A DNA stretch of 64,000 nucleotides from an uncultured Clostridia bacterium. GTDB lineage: Bacteria > Bacillota > Clostridia > Oscillospirales > Oscillospiraceae. The notes beneath the pieces were generated by a model. It saw only the letters and a list, made by a program, of their open reading frames with translations, had not been told where the DNA came from and searched no databases. The DNA is taken from NCBI GenBank assembly GCA_946186375.1, contig CAMHMZ010000005.1, forward strand, positions 1-64,000, read 5' to 3'. A program made the position numbers and the translations under genes. This document shows, piece after piece, positions 42,052 to 51,394 of this stretch; position 1 is the stretch's first letter, and every line of letters starts with the position of its first letter.

Positions 42052-44358
42052 TCAGCTGACCGTGATCTCCGCCGTGCCCGTCAGGCGGCCGTCGGTGGCA
42101 GTCACCTTGACTTTTCCCGCCGCGCCGGCGCGGACGATGGCCAGCGCGCGGCCGTAATAGGTCGTGAAGCTGCCCGTATGGTACTGCTCCTCGGTGCAGG
42201 GGTTGGCAGAGCCGAAGGCCAGAAGCTCTCCGCCCTCGACCGTGACCTTGAGCTTCCGGTCGGCATTGGACTCCACCACGCCGTTGGCGCCCTCGATATT
42301 CACCGGGACATACACGATCTCGCCGGGCCTTGCTTCCGTCTTCTCCGGGCGGACGGTGACGCCGAAGGGGCCGGTGGCGGAGATGAGCTCGCTTCTGCCG
42401 GTTTCGCGGCCGGAGGCGTCATAGGCCACCGCCGTCAGCGTGCCGGGCTCGTACTTGACCTTGAAGAGTGCCTTGCACTCCTTCACTTTCTTTTTGCCGA
42501 CAGATTTTCCGTTGAGCAGCAGCTCGACCTGGGCCTTGTCGGAGTAGATCTCCACCTCGGCCCTGTTGCCCGTGCAGCTGCTCCAGGCCCAGGAGAGGAT
42601 TGCGTTCGTGCCGCGCCAGACGGACTTCGACACGCGCACGCCGGGGTGGTTCACCGGGCGCACGGCGATGACGGGATTCTGTTCCAGGCCCCAGACCGTG
42701 GAAGTATACTTGCAGCTGCCGTCGGGGTTGCCAAGGATGTCGATGACGCCCGCGCCCGCGAGCAGCCAGGGATAGGGGCGGTTGAAAGGCATGCCGCCGG
42801 TGTAGCTCCACGCGCCGATGCCCGCCTCGCCGAGGTAATCCCAGCTCGTCCACATGAAGTCGCCCACCAGATAGGGGTACTTCTTCACCATCTGCCAGTT
42901 CTTCCAGATGTCCTGCGGGAAGGTCTCCGAGCCGAACAGCACGCGGTCCGGGTGCGCCTTTGCCTCCAGCGGATAGCGCCCGGAGGCGTAGTTGTAGCCC
43001 GCGATGTCCAGCGCGTCGAGGAAGGGCGTGGTGACTGCGTCGATCTTCTTGGAGTTGGCGGACTTGTTCATGCCGGAGCCCATGAAGGCGGCGACCATAT
43101 TGAACATCAGACTGGCGTTCTGGCCGTCCTTCTCCTTCTTCGGTTTGCCGCCGCTTGCGCCGCCGGGCTGCTCGCCGTCCTTGTAGAGAGCGTTGCCCTT
43201 GGCGGTGCGGCCCATGATCATAAGGTTTGCGCCGCAGGTCACGGGACGGGAGGGATCGAGCCTGTGGCAGAGCTCGATCATCTTTTTACCGTAGTCGAGG
43301 CCCTTGGGCTCGGCGGGCTCGCCCACCTCGTTGCCAATGGAGTAGAGAATGACGGAGGGATGGTTGAAGTCGCGCTCGACCATGCTCGTCACGTCGGCTT
43401 CCCAGCACTTCTCAAAGTCTTTTCCGTAGTCGTGCGGGTTCTTGCGGTTGTACCACATGTCGAAGGTCTCGTCCATGACGTAGAGGCCGAGCCTGTCGCA
43501 GGCGTCCAGCATGGCCCTGGAGGCCGGGTTGTGAGCAGAGCGGATGGCGTTGAAGCCGTTTTCCTTCAGGATGCGCACCCGGCGCTCCTCGCTCTCGGCA
43601 TAGGTGGCCGCGCCCAGGATGCCGCTGTCGTGGTGCACGCAGCCGCCGCGCAGCAGGGTCTCCTTGCCGTTGATGAAGAGGCCTCTGTTCGACCAGCGGA
43701 TCTCGCGGATGCCGAAGGGGATCTCGAGCGTGTCGCCCTCGCCCGCCGTGATCCTGGCGGTGTAGAGATAAGGCGTCTCGTCGCTCCAGAGCCTCGCGTT
43801 GGGAATGGTCAGCTCAAAGGAAGTGCCCTTGCCGCTGACGCCCTCGACCTCGGCCTTGACCGAGACGGGGCTTTCGACCCGGATGACCGCCGGGGCGATC
43901 GAGACGGTGCTGATCTTCACGCTCTCCGGGCGCAGGCCGCCCTTCTCGCAGACGTGCAGCCACACGGGGCGGTAGATGCCCGCGCCGGAATACCAGCGGG
44001 AGTTGGGGAGCTTCGAGTTATCCGCGACGACGGTCAGGGTGTTCTCCGCGCCGTAGACGAGGCCCTCGAGCTCCGCGAAGAAGCCGGTGTAGCCATAGGC
44101 GTGGAAGCAGAGCTCTTTCCCGTTGAGGCTGACAGTCGCGTTTTTATACACGCCCTCGAATTCAACGAGGATATCCTTGCCTTCCCAGTCCGCAGGAGCT
44201 GTGAAGGTCTTCTCATAGGTGTATACGCCGCCGGGGAAATAGCCGTGGCCGCCGTTGGAGACGTCCGCGCCCCGCTTTTCCGTGATCTGTGCGTCGTGGG
44301 GGAGCGTGACGGCCGTGCCGTTGCAGGTCCAGTTTTCGTTGAAGCTGAGCTTGATCAT
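42052..44358 (-). CDS. Glycoside hydrolase family 2 enzyme (beta-galactosidase-like)
   Basis: A 768-residue enzyme. It has an N-terminal sugar-binding domain (about 1-150, NSRWYSGAGIYRPVWL), an Ig-like domain, then the TIM barrel from about 240. The acid/base Glu is in YSIGNEVGEP and the nucleophile Glu in LFGSETFPQD. C-terminal Ig-like domains (about 570-768) end TAEITVS. There is no signal peptide, so it acts on imported sugars. It is the last gene of a four-gene operon. Beta-galactosidase, glucuronidase and mannosidase activities occur in this family; I cannot choose among them. Confidence 0.9.
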   Translation of the reverse strand: MIKLSFNENWTCNGTAVTLPHDAQITEKRGADVSNGGHGYFPGGVYTYEKTFTAPADWEGKDILVEFEGVYKNATVSLNGKELCFHAYGYTGFFAELEGLVYGAENTLTVVADNSKLPNSRWYSGAGIYRPVWLHVCEKGGLRPESVKISTVSIAPAVIRVESPVSVKAEVEGVSGKGTSFELTIPNARLWSDETPYLYTARITAGEGDTLEIPFGIREIRWSNRGLFINGKETLLRGGCVHHDSGILGAATYAESEERRVRILKENGFNAIRSAHNPASRAMLDACDRLGLYVMDETFDMWYNRKNPHDYGKDFEKCWEADVTSMVERDFNHPSVILYSIGNEVGEPAEPKGLDYGKKMIELCHRLDPSRPVTCGANLMIMGRTAKGNALYKDGEQPGGASGGKPKKEKDGQNASLMFNMVAAFMGSGMNKSANSKKIDAVTTPFLDALDIAGYNYASGRYPLEAKAHPDRVLFGSETFPQDIWKNWQMVKKYPYLVGDFMWTSWDYLGEAGIGAWSYTGGMPFNRPYPWLLAGAGVIDILGNPDGSCKYTSTVWGLEQNPVIAVRPVNHPGVRVSKSVWRGTNAILSWAWSSCTGNRAEVEIYSDKAQVELLLNGKSVGKKKVKECKALFKVKYEPGTLTAVAYDASGRETGRSELISATGPFGVTVRPEKTEARPGEIVYVPVNIEGANGVVESNADRKLKVTVEGGELLAFGSANPCTEEQYHTGSFTTYYGRALAIVRAGAAGKVKVTATDGRLTGTAEITVS

Positions 44359-45153
44359 TTATCCATTCTCCTTTTCTTTGTTCTTCATCCAAAAACCCAC
44401 GGCCTCGTCGATCCAGCCCGCGGCGACGGTGCCGGTCGCGGGTCCCGCGCCGTGCGGTACGCCGTGATAGATCCGGCTCTGAGCCGGGACGCCCGCGCTC
44501 TCAAGCGCGGCGATCATGCGGCGGGAATTTTCCGCGTTTACCGTCGCGTCGTCGTCGCTGCACCAGAGGAAGGTCGGCGGATAGCTGTCGTCGACATGCT
44601 CCTCCACACTGGCAAAGGCCTCCTGTGCGGCGGTCGCGTGCCGGCCGAGGAAGAGCTCACGGGACTGTGCGTGCGAAAGGCCCTCCTTCATGGAGATGAC
44701 CGGATACGCGAGCACCAGCGCGCCGGGCCGTGGCAGGCCGTATTGAGGATAGCCCATGTTCTGCGTCCCGAAGGCGGCGGTGAGATGCCCGCCGGCAGAG
44801 GCGCCCCAGACGGAGTAACCCGCCGGATCGATCCCAAGTTCGTCCGCGCGGTCCAGAACCTCCCGGATCGCCCGGGCCAGATCCTCCAGCGGCGCGGGGT
44901 ATTTTGCCTTCTTCTTCACACGGTAGTACACGATAACGGCGGAAACGCCCTTCTCGTTGAGCTTTCTCGCGATCGGCACGCCCTCGATGAAGCTGCAGAC
45001 CATATAGTATCCGCCCCCGGGCACCAGAAAGGCCACCGGGTGCTTTTTCCCGTCCCGGATCACATAATCGTCCACGATCCGGTATTCGTTCCGGGCGAGA
45101 AACATGTCCCGGATCGACTGTTTCACGTCTACATCAGCAGGTCTCTGCGGCAT
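44359..45153 (-). CDS. Carbohydrate-esterase-like alpha/beta hydrolase
   Basis: A 264-residue cytoplasmic hydrolase of the BD-FAE/acetyl-esterase type. The oxyanion segment is FLVPGGGYYMV, the nucleophile is in WGASAGGHL, and the Asp and His lie in LWCSDDDATV and YHGVPHGAG. It probably removes acyl groups from sugars taken up by the operon. It directly abuts the GH2 gene and lies 16 bases after the GH1 gene. AAGGAGGC precedes the ATG. Confidence 0.87.
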   Translation of the reverse strand: MPQRPADVDVKQSIRDMFLARNEYRIVDDYVIRDGKKHPVAFLVPGGGYYMVCSFIEGVPIARKLNEKGVSAVIVYYRVKKKAKYPAPLEDLARAIREVLDRADELGIDPAGYSVWGASAGGHLTAAFGTQNMGYPQYGLPRPGALVLAYPVISMKEGLSHAQSRELFLGRHATAAQEAFASVEEHVDDSYPPTFLWCSDDDATVNAENSRRMIAALESAGVPAQSRIYHGVPHGAGPATGTVAAGWIDEAVGFWMKNKEKENG

Positions 45154-45169
45154 CGTTCGTTTGCCTCCT

Positions 45170-46423
45170 TCAAATCGTCAGGCTGCCCAGCGCCTTCAAA
45201 CTGTCTTTAGGATACCGTTTTTGCGTGCTTCTGTCAACGGCGATGAGCCCGAAGGTCTTGCTGAAGCCGACCTGCCACTCGAAGTTGTCCAGCAGGCTCC
45301 AGTAGAGATAGGCCCTGACCGGCACGCCCGCTTCCTTCGCGGCCAGAACGCCCGAGACCGCCTCCCGGATGAAGGCGCAGCGGCGCGCATCATCGTCGGT
45401 GGCCAGGCCGTTTTCCGTGACGAGCAGTTCGCCCTTGAACTCCTTCGCGACCTTCGTGAGCACGTGGCCGATGCCCTGCGGATAGTCCTCATAACCCATC
45501 TGGGTCAAGGGCGCGCCCTTCGCCGGTTCCCGCACGCCGTCGGTGTCCACGAGCTTGCGGGAGTAGTTCTGCACGCCGAGGAAATCGTCATTCTGAATGT
45601 AGGACAGATACTGTCCGAAATCCTCCTGCCAGAGCTGCGCGGCGACTGCTTCGCCGCCGTCTGCCGGCTGATAATCAAAGAGCGACAGCGTCAGTCCCAC
45701 CTTGACCTGCGGCGCGGCAGACTTGAGCGCCCGCTTTGCCGCCTGGTGGGCGCGCATGACGATCTTCTCCTGCTCGGCAGAGCGCGGGCGGAGGAAGGCG
45801 CCGAGCTTCAGAGGATTGCAGCGGAACGCAAGGCCCTGCTCGAGCATGCTCAGCAGGATCTTCTTCATGTCCAGCTGCACGCCGACCTGTACATCTCCCT
45901 CGCGCTGGGAGGCTTTTCTCATATCCTCCATGACCTTATGGAGCTGAAAGCCCATGTTGGCCTCGTTGATGGTGCAGACATAACCGAGCCGATCCCCGAG
46001 TCCCCGCGCGACATAGCGGGCGTATCGGGCAAAGGAGCTTACCGTGCGCTCATCGGTCCAGCCGCCGTTGCGGATGAGCCAGGCGGGACTGGAGAAATGG
46101 TGCAGCGTCACGATGGGCGTCACGCCGTGTGCCCGGCAGCAATCGAGCACCGCGCGATAATGCGCGAGCTCCTTTTCGTCGAAGCGTCCTTCCTCCGGCT
46201 CGATGCGCGCCCATTCGATGGAAAAGCGATAGGCGCTGCAGCCCGCATCAGCGAGAAGCTTGATATCTTCCTCATAGCGGTTATAATGATCCACCGCCAT
46301 CCCCGAGGGTTCGGCAAAATCCGAATGCTTCAGATTTTCCATGACCCAGAAATCGCTGTGGATGTTGTTGCCCTCCACCTGGTGCGCGGCCGTAGCTGCG
46401 CCGATCAGAAAGTCTTTGCTCAT
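45170..46423 (-). CDS. Glycoside hydrolase family 1 beta-glucosidase
   Basis: A 417-residue TIM-barrel enzyme. The N-terminal FLIGAATAAHQVEGN is diagnostic. The acid/base Glu is in CTINEANMG (NEA instead of the usual NEP), and the nucleophile is in LLVTENGLA. YLYWSLLDNFEW near the end is the usual aglycone-side motif. The enzyme splits beta-glucosides or related disaccharides inside the cell. I chose the ATG giving MSKDFLIGAA, with AAAGGAAA upstream. Phospho-glucosidase markers are not clear, and the transporter is an MFS permease, so unphosphorylated sugars are likely. Confidence 0.92.
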   Translation of the reverse strand: MSKDFLIGAATAAHQVEGNNIHSDFWVMENLKHSDFAEPSGMAVDHYNRYEEDIKLLADAGCSAYRFSIEWARIEPEEGRFDEKELAHYRAVLDCCRAHGVTPIVTLHHFSSPAWLIRNGGWTDERTVSSFARYARYVARGLGDRLGYVCTINEANMGFQLHKVMEDMRKASQREGDVQVGVQLDMKKILLSMLEQGLAFRCNPLKLGAFLRPRSAEQEKIVMRAHQAAKRALKSAAPQVKVGLTLSLFDYQPADGGEAVAAQLWQEDFGQYLSYIQNDDFLGVQNYSRKLVDTDGVREPAKGAPLTQMGYEDYPQGIGHVLTKVAKEFKGELLVTENGLATDDDARRCAFIREAVSGVLAAKEAGVPVRAYLYWSLLDNFEWQVGFSKTFGLIAVDRSTQKRYPKDSLKALGSLTI

Positions 46424-46448
46424 GATTTTTTTCCTTTCGATGAAAAGC

Positions 46449-46480
46449 ATCTGGAGGCGGCGGCTCGGCCGCCGCCTCCG
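46449..46480 (-). other. GC hairpin between transporter and GH1 genes
   Basis: GGAGGCGGCGG, CCGAG loop, CCGCCGCCTCC on the minus strand, with no T tract. It may protect or pause the upstream mRNA and so set the ratio of transporter to enzymes. Confidence 0.5.
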
Positions 46481-46502
46481 CGGTGATATTTTCTGTTGTG
46501 GG

Positions 46503-47903
46503 TTATTCAGCCTTGGCTTCGCCGTGCTTCGCGGCCAGATCCGCATTCATCTGCGGACGGATGCTGTCGACCTTGTACATGAGGCTCAGCACGAGCATGA
46601 CGACGAAGAGGATCAGGGGCAGGATGTTATACAGGAACACGATGGCGCCATTGGCGGCGGCCGTCTGCGTGGCGGCCAGTCCGTCATAACCGGCCAGACC
46701 CATGACAAGGCCCACGAGACCGACGGCGATGCCCTGGCCGACCTTGGAGGCGAAGTTGGCGATGGAGGCGACGAGGCCCTCGATGCGCACGCCGGTCTTC
46801 CATTCACCGTAGTCCATGCAGTCGATGAGATAGGTGTTGATCATGAGTGAGATGGGCAGGGTGCCGATGCCGAAGAGGAGGCCGCCGATGATGATGGTGG
46901 TCATGTTGGGGCCGCCGATGGTACGGATCAGCATACCGACGATGCCGACGCCGCAGCAGACCTGCAGGAGCTTTGTCGTGCCGAATTTCTTGGAGAGCAC
47001 GGGGAAGAAGATCAGCGCCGGAACGACGACCATGCTGGTGATGGCGGCGGTGCCCTGCGCGGCCAGATCGCCGTAAATGTACTTGAAGTAATACGTGGTG
47101 GCCGTCTGCATGTTGTTGACGACAAAGGTGAGGAGCATGAGGCCGACGACGATGAAGAGATACTTGTTCTTGCCGATCAGGCCCAGGGACTCCTTCATGG
47201 TCAGATCGTTGGTGGCCGCCTTGCCGTCGGCCTTGGGTTCATCCACCACGATCTCCTTGCAGAAGACGAAGCGAAGGATGCCGATCACGGACATCACAAC
47301 GCCGAGAGAGATGACGAGCTTCGTCCAGCCCGCCTGCGTAGTGCCGCTCGTGGCCAGCCAGCTCGGGAAGACGATGTTGAATACGATGGAGCAGAACATG
47401 ACGATAAAGCCGTTGATGGAGATGGCCTTGATCTGATTTTGCTCGGTAGTGAAGGCGCGAGCCATGTAAACCGAGTCGATGCCGCCGAGCGCGGTGGCGC
47501 AGACAGCGTTGACCATGGTGTACATGATGAACAGCCAGATGTACTGCACGAGCTGGCTTGCGTTGGGGATCATGAACATCAGCGCGGCAAACAGCCACTC
47601 GAAAATGATGAACACCTCATAGGGGCGGGCCTTGCCCCATTTGGTGTGCGTCTTGTCCAGGATAAAGCCGAAGCCGAGGTCGGTAAAGGCGTCGATGATC
47701 TTGGACACGAGGAACAGCGTGCCGACGACTGTGGCGTTGAGGCCGACGATGTCCGTGCAGTAGAAGGCGATGTTCATGCAGAGCACCACGTTGATCGCAG
47801 CAGAGATGCCGCGCGTGGACCACACGCCGCCGTACCACAGAGGCATGCGCTCTCTGGCGCCGTAGGGGATGTTTTTCTCGTTGAGTTTTTCTCGCTTTGC
47901 CAT
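46503..47903 (-). CDS. MFS sugar:cation symporter (GPH/MelB type)
   Basis: A 466-residue permease with about twelve helices. Family marks are the N-terminal YGGVWSTRGIS segment, DIVGLNATVVGTLFLVSKIIDAFTD read in pieces, and FILDKTHTKWGKARPYEVF, the loop typical of glycoside-pentoside-hexuronide symporters. The middle loop is Lys/Asp-rich. It is the first gene of the glycoside operon, opposite the AraC regulator, with GAGAGGAG before the ATG. It should import the glycoside that GH1, the esterase and GH2 then process. Confidence 0.92.
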   Translation of the reverse strand: MAKREKLNEKNIPYGARERMPLWYGGVWSTRGISAAINVVLCMNIAFYCTDIVGLNATVVGTLFLVSKIIDAFTDLGFGFILDKTHTKWGKARPYEVFIIFEWLFAALMFMIPNASQLVQYIWLFIMYTMVNAVCATALGGIDSVYMARAFTTEQNQIKAISINGFIVMFCSIVFNIVFPSWLATSGTTQAGWTKLVISLGVVMSVIGILRFVFCKEIVVDEPKADGKAATNDLTMKESLGLIGKNKYLFIVVGLMLLTFVVNNMQTATTYYFKYIYGDLAAQGTAAITSMVVVPALIFFPVLSKKFGTTKLLQVCCGVGIVGMLIRTIGGPNMTTIIIGGLLFGIGTLPISLMINTYLIDCMDYGEWKTGVRIEGLVASIANFASKVGQGIAVGLVGLVMGLAGYDGLAATQTAAANGAIVFLYNILPLILFVVMLVLSLMYKVDSIRPQMNADLAAKHGEAKAE

Positions 47904-47975
47904 ACAATAGCTCCTCTCTGTATTTCTCGAATGGGTTTCTCTGATCGTACTATAGCAAAAGTGAGGAAATAGTGT

Positions 47976-47981
47976 TATAAT
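47976..47981 (+). promoter_or_regulatory. -10 element in the divergent AraC/glycoside promoter region
   Basis: TATAAT on the plus strand toward the AraC gene; facing it, TATAGT on the minus strand at 47949-47954 toward the transporter gene. Neither has a clear -35, as expected for activator-dependent promoters. Confidence 0.45.
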
Positions 47982-48057
47982 TTATCTGCTCTTTTTATTG
48001 CTTATCTGCACTGTTTTTCATCTTTTCCATTCTGTACAAAAAGGGAGTCTGAAAATT

Positions 48058-49260
48058 ATGGACTTTGACCAGAAGCTCGCCTTTTTCCGGGAGCTGATCT
48101 GCTGCGGACATGAGCTGTACCTCAGCGTTTTTGACCCGGCGCTGCGTGTCGTCAGCAGCAACTGTCCCTTCGCCGATCATATCCCGGCGCTGCTTTCCCT
48201 TGCAGGGGACGCGGATCGCTTCGACTTCCTGTCCGGTTTCACATCTCCGGCCATGCTCAGCGGGAAGGCCGAGCTCCTCTGGATCCTGGATCGCGGCATA
48301 GACGGCGAGGAGCCCCGGTGCTTCTATCTGCTCGGTCCGGTCTTTATCGAGGATGTGGCTGCCCAACGTCTGGAAACTGCTGTCACGGCGCTCGGGATCA
48401 CAGGCGGTGAAAAGCGGGAGCTGGTCCAGCAGCTCGCCGCTGCGCCCATGCTGCCGATCAATCATTTTCTGGACTACGGGCTGATGCTGCATTACAGCCT
48501 GACAGGCGAACACCTGGACGCGGGCACTTTCCGCTTTGTCGACCGGGAAGAGGCCGCTTCCCCGCCGCAGGAGGCAGACCGGCAGCGTTCCTCTCACGGC
48601 ACCTGGGCCATGGAGCAGGAGCTGCTGCGCCTGATCGAGGAGGGCAATCCGGACTACCGAAAGCGCGCCGCCAGGCTCGTAGGCCGCGGGAAGATGATGC
48701 CCCTCGGCGGCGGAAGCACTTTGCGGCACATCAAGAATTCGGTCATCATTTTCACGGCGCTCTGCACGCGATCGGCGATCCGCGGCGGGATGTCACCGGA
48801 GGCCGCCTATACGCTCAGCGACCGGTATATCAACCGCGTAGAGAGCGCCGGCAGCTTTGAAGAGGTCGCCAATCTCAACCGCCTCATGCAGGACGACTTC
48901 GTGCAGCGCGTCCGCGACAGCCGCGTCTCCGGCGACTCCCCGATGATCCAGCGGCTTCGCCAGTATCTGGACACCCATCCGGAGCAGACGCCGGTCGTAC
49001 CGGAGCTTGCCGCCGAGCTGGGCTACTCCCCCTCCCATCTCGCGCGGGAATTCAAGAAGCAGACCGGGCAGACCATCCAGCAGTATCTCCGCTCCCGACG
49101 CATCGAGCTTGCCCGGCTCGCCCTGCGCAGCAGCGGGGAGTCGGTGCAGAGCATCTGCCACCGACTCGGCTTCAGCTCCCAGAGCTATTTTGCGGCCGAG
49201 TTTCGAAAAGCTGTCGGCCTGACGCCCACCGCGTATCGACAGAGGAACGGCCTTGTCTGA
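48058..49260 (+). CDS. AraC-family transcriptional regulator
   Basis: A 400-residue regulator. The C-terminal 100 residues hold two helix-turn-helix motifs: VPELAAELGYSPSHLAREFKK and VQSICHRLGFSSQSYFAAEFRK (each read in part). The N-terminal 270 residues are an uncharacterised sensor domain starting MDFDQKLAFFRELIC. AAAGGGAG lies 8 bases before the chosen ATG; a longer frame upstream contains the promoter. It faces away from the MFS-GH1-esterase-GH2 operon and is probably its sugar-responsive activator. Confidence 0.9.
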   Translation: MDFDQKLAFFRELICCGHELYLSVFDPALRVVSSNCPFADHIPALLSLAGDADRFDFLSGFTSPAMLSGKAELLWILDRGIDGEEPRCFYLLGPVFIEDVAAQRLETAVTALGITGGEKRELVQQLAAAPMLPINHFLDYGLMLHYSLTGEHLDAGTFRFVDREEAASPPQEADRQRSSHGTWAMEQELLRLIEEGNPDYRKRAARLVGRGKMMPLGGGSTLRHIKNSVIIFTALCTRSAIRGGMSPEAAYTLSDRYINRVESAGSFEEVANLNRLMQDDFVQRVRDSRVSGDSPMIQRLRQYLDTHPEQTPVVPELAAELGYSPSHLAREFKKQTGQTIQQYLRSRRIELARLALRSSGESVQSICHRLGFSSQSYFAAEFRKAVGLTPTAYRQRNGLV

Positions 49261-49352
49261 ACCCGGCCGCGCATATCTCTCCCTCTGCCGCTCATATAGA
49301 TGGAGCGAGAGAGACGCGGCGGAGCTGCCCTTCCCGGGAGGCGCCGCGCGGT

Positions 49353-49622
49353 ATGGGAGTGGTGTGTGTGCGTACCAACATCGAAGAGCGTGCCAGGGAC
49401 CTGGCCGTCTACATTCTGGAGAACCGGGCCACCGTCCGCGCGGCCGCGGCGAAGTTCGGCGTCAGCAAGAGCACCGTACACAAGGATCTCACCGAGCGTC
49501 TGCCGGGACTCGACCGGGCGCTCTACCGGCAGGTGCGGATGCTGCTGGATCTGAACAAGGCCGAGCGGCACATCCGCGGCGGTCTCGCCACCCGGCGCAA
49601 ATATCGCGGCGCGCTCCCCTGA
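49353..49622 (+). CDS. spoIIID: Sporulation regulator SpoIIID
   Basis: An 89-residue DNA-binding protein that acts in the mother cell with sigma-E. The conserved part runs NIEERARDLAVYILEN (helix 1), then AAAKFGVSKSTVHKDLTERL (helix-turn-helix) and a basic tail ending RRKYRGALP. The ATG at 49353 is 13 bases from GGGAGG; a GTG at 49368, giving MRTNIEERA, is closer to the usual SpoIIID start and is equally possible. It has its own terminator. Its presence implies a spore-forming lineage. Confidence 0.92.
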   Translation: MGVVCVRTNIEERARDLAVYILENRATVRAAAAKFGVSKSTVHKDLTERLPGLDRALYRQVRMLLDLNKAERHIRGGLATRRKYRGALP

Positions 49623-49672
49623 AAAAAAGCAGTTGAAAAAACGGAGTTTTTTTCAACTGCTTTTTTAGTTTT
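49622..49672 (+). terminator. Terminator after spoIIID
   Basis: AAAAAGCAGTTGAAAAAA, CGGA loop, TTTTTTTCAACTGCTTTTTT. Confidence 0.92.
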
Positions 49673-49681
49673 AAGTTTTTA

Positions 49682-49842
49682 GGGTAACGATGATGAAATC
49701 GGCAAGAGCGGATCCAGAGAAAATTTGTGTTCTGATGATGGCACTTTTTTGCAGGAATACTTTGTGTATTTCAAGAAAAAGTGACGAAATCAGGGCGCAA
49801 ATTTTCCGGGAGGCGCCGCAGGCGATTTGATCAGCGTTACCT
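49682..49842. mobile_element. 161-bp palindromic MITE, copy 1
   Basis: Ends are inverted repeats: GGTAACGATGATGAAATC on the left and the complement GGTAACGCTGATCAAATC on the right (16 of 18). The inner arms also pair (GAAAATTTG with CAAATTTTC; CACTTTTT with AAAAAGTG), so the whole unit is one palindrome. It is nearly identical to the copy at 60948-61109. It codes for nothing and lies between terminator and glycosyltransferase end. Confidence 0.85.
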
Positions 49843-49887
49843 TAGTTTGTAGTTTTTAGAGAAATTCCTGGTTTGAAAAGTGCGGCA

Positions 49888-51345
49888 TCAGAGGAAGCGG
49901 TCGTAGTAGTCCTCGAGCGTATCGAGCACGCGGCGGCTGTTTTCCAGCAGCTCGTCACGGCTGTCCTTGAGGCTGCTCAGAAGCTCCTCCCGACCGTCCT
50001 TCAAGCCGCGCAGCAGCTCGTTCCGGCCGCTCTGCAGGCCTTCGCGCACCCGGCGCCGCTCGGCCTCCAGCTCGCGCCGGACGGCCTGCTGCCGCTCATG
50101 GGCGCGGTTATAGCTGTCCATGGCCTGGGCCGTAGCGCGGAGCATGTCGTCCGAGAAGCGGTCGTGCTCGGGATAGCCGCCGCTGCGGTAGCGCTCGAGC
50201 ACGCGCCCATAGCCCTCGCAGGCGTTTGCCACGGCCTCCTCCCAGGAGATATAGAGCTCACGCTGCGCGTGCTCCCCCACATTGCGCATGGTCTGCCTCT
50301 GCCCGCAGAGCTCCCGCAGCATGGCCGCCATCGACGCGGCGTTCTCCTCGATCAAAAAGCCGTTGACGCCGTCGGTGACGTCCTCGGCCGCACAGCTGCC
50401 GCGCACCAGGACGCTTGGAAGTGCGCAGGCGGCCGCCTCGCGCACGACGAGGCCGTTGGTGTCGAAGGTGGAGGGGAAGAGGAAGAGATCGGCCCGGCAG
50501 TACCAGGCGCGGATGAGCTCGCGGTCATGGATGGGCGGGACGAAAAAGACGCGGTCGGAAAGGCCGAGCTTTTCGCTCGTTTCAACGATCTCGTCCCTGT
50601 CTCCGCCGCCGCCGACGAAAACCATGCGGAAGTCCTGTCCGCCCTCACGCAGGGCCTTGAGCGCATCGAGGATGATCCGGATGCCCTTGTACCACATCAT
50701 GCGCCCGACAAAGAGGAACACCGGCACGTCCGCGGGCAGGTCATAGCCTCCGGTCGTCTGCCCGACGAGCGCCTCGTCCACGCGGCCGCGTGGAAAGTCC
50801 ACGCCGTTGGGCATGACGGACCAGTCCCCCCGATAGCCGAGCTTTTCGAGGTTCTCCCCTGCCCCGCGGCTCACGGTCCACACCTCGTCGCAGGCGGCGA
50901 TGTTCGCCACCAGCAGCCGCGCGGCCTCCTCCTGCAGGAGTTTGCTCCGCACGACGTTGGCGATATCGATGTCGAACTTCGTGTGATAGGTGAACACGAG
51001 CGGCACGCGGATCTGCTCGCGCAGCGCGCGGGAGAGCAGCGTGGAGGTGATGGGGCAGTGGCTGTGGATGAGGTCGAAGTCCTGCTCCTTGAGCTTTTGC
51101 ATGAGCTCCGGAGAGAAGGGCATGCCCGCCCGGTAGCCGACGAGCTTCGTCATATCGAGGCTCGGATAGCGGTAGACCGGGAAAGCGTAGACGCTGTCGT
51201 CGGCCTCCGGGTAGTAGGGCGTGACGACGGCGGCCCGGCCGTGCTCGCGCGTGATGATCTGCGCGTAATTCGTGACGGCGTTGGCCACGCCGTCGATAGC
51301 AGGCGGGAAGGAATCGTTGATGAGACAGACGTTCAGCTTGTCCAT
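49888..51345 (-). CDS. Family 4 glycosyltransferase with C-terminal coiled coil
   Basis: A 485-residue cytoplasmic glycosyltransferase similar to diacylglycerol glucosyltransferases. N-domain: NDSFPPAIDGVANAV (acceptor-side loop) and HSHCPITSTLL. C-domain: VFLFVGRMMWYKG and FPSTFDTNGLVVREAAACALP, where the Glu-rich EX7E motif is replaced by the variant DTNGLVVREA. From about 395 to the end the chain is a charged coiled coil with repeated RDELLxx-type units. GAGGTG precedes the ATG. The product may be a glycolipid or teichoic-acid anchor. Confidence 0.88.
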   Translation of the reverse strand: MDKLNVCLINDSFPPAIDGVANAVTNYAQIITREHGRAAVVTPYYPEADDSVYAFPVYRYPSLDMTKLVGYRAGMPFSPELMQKLKEQDFDLIHSHCPITSTLLSRALREQIRVPLVFTYHTKFDIDIANVVRSKLLQEEAARLLVANIAACDEVWTVSRGAGENLEKLGYRGDWSVMPNGVDFPRGRVDEALVGQTTGGYDLPADVPVFLFVGRMMWYKGIRIILDALKALREGGQDFRMVFVGGGGDRDEIVETSEKLGLSDRVFFVPPIHDRELIRAWYCRADLFLFPSTFDTNGLVVREAAACALPSVLVRGSCAAEDVTDGVNGFLIEENAASMAAMLRELCGQRQTMRNVGEHAQRELYISWEEAVANACEGYGRVLERYRSGGYPEHDRFSDDMLRATAQAMDSYNRAHERQQAVRRELEAERRRVREGLQSGRNELLRGLKDGREELLSSLKDSRDELLENSRRVLDTLEDYYDRFL

Positions 51346-51394
51346 GGAACACCTCGTGCTTTTCATTAAACAAAGAATTTACTATGCAGTAGTC

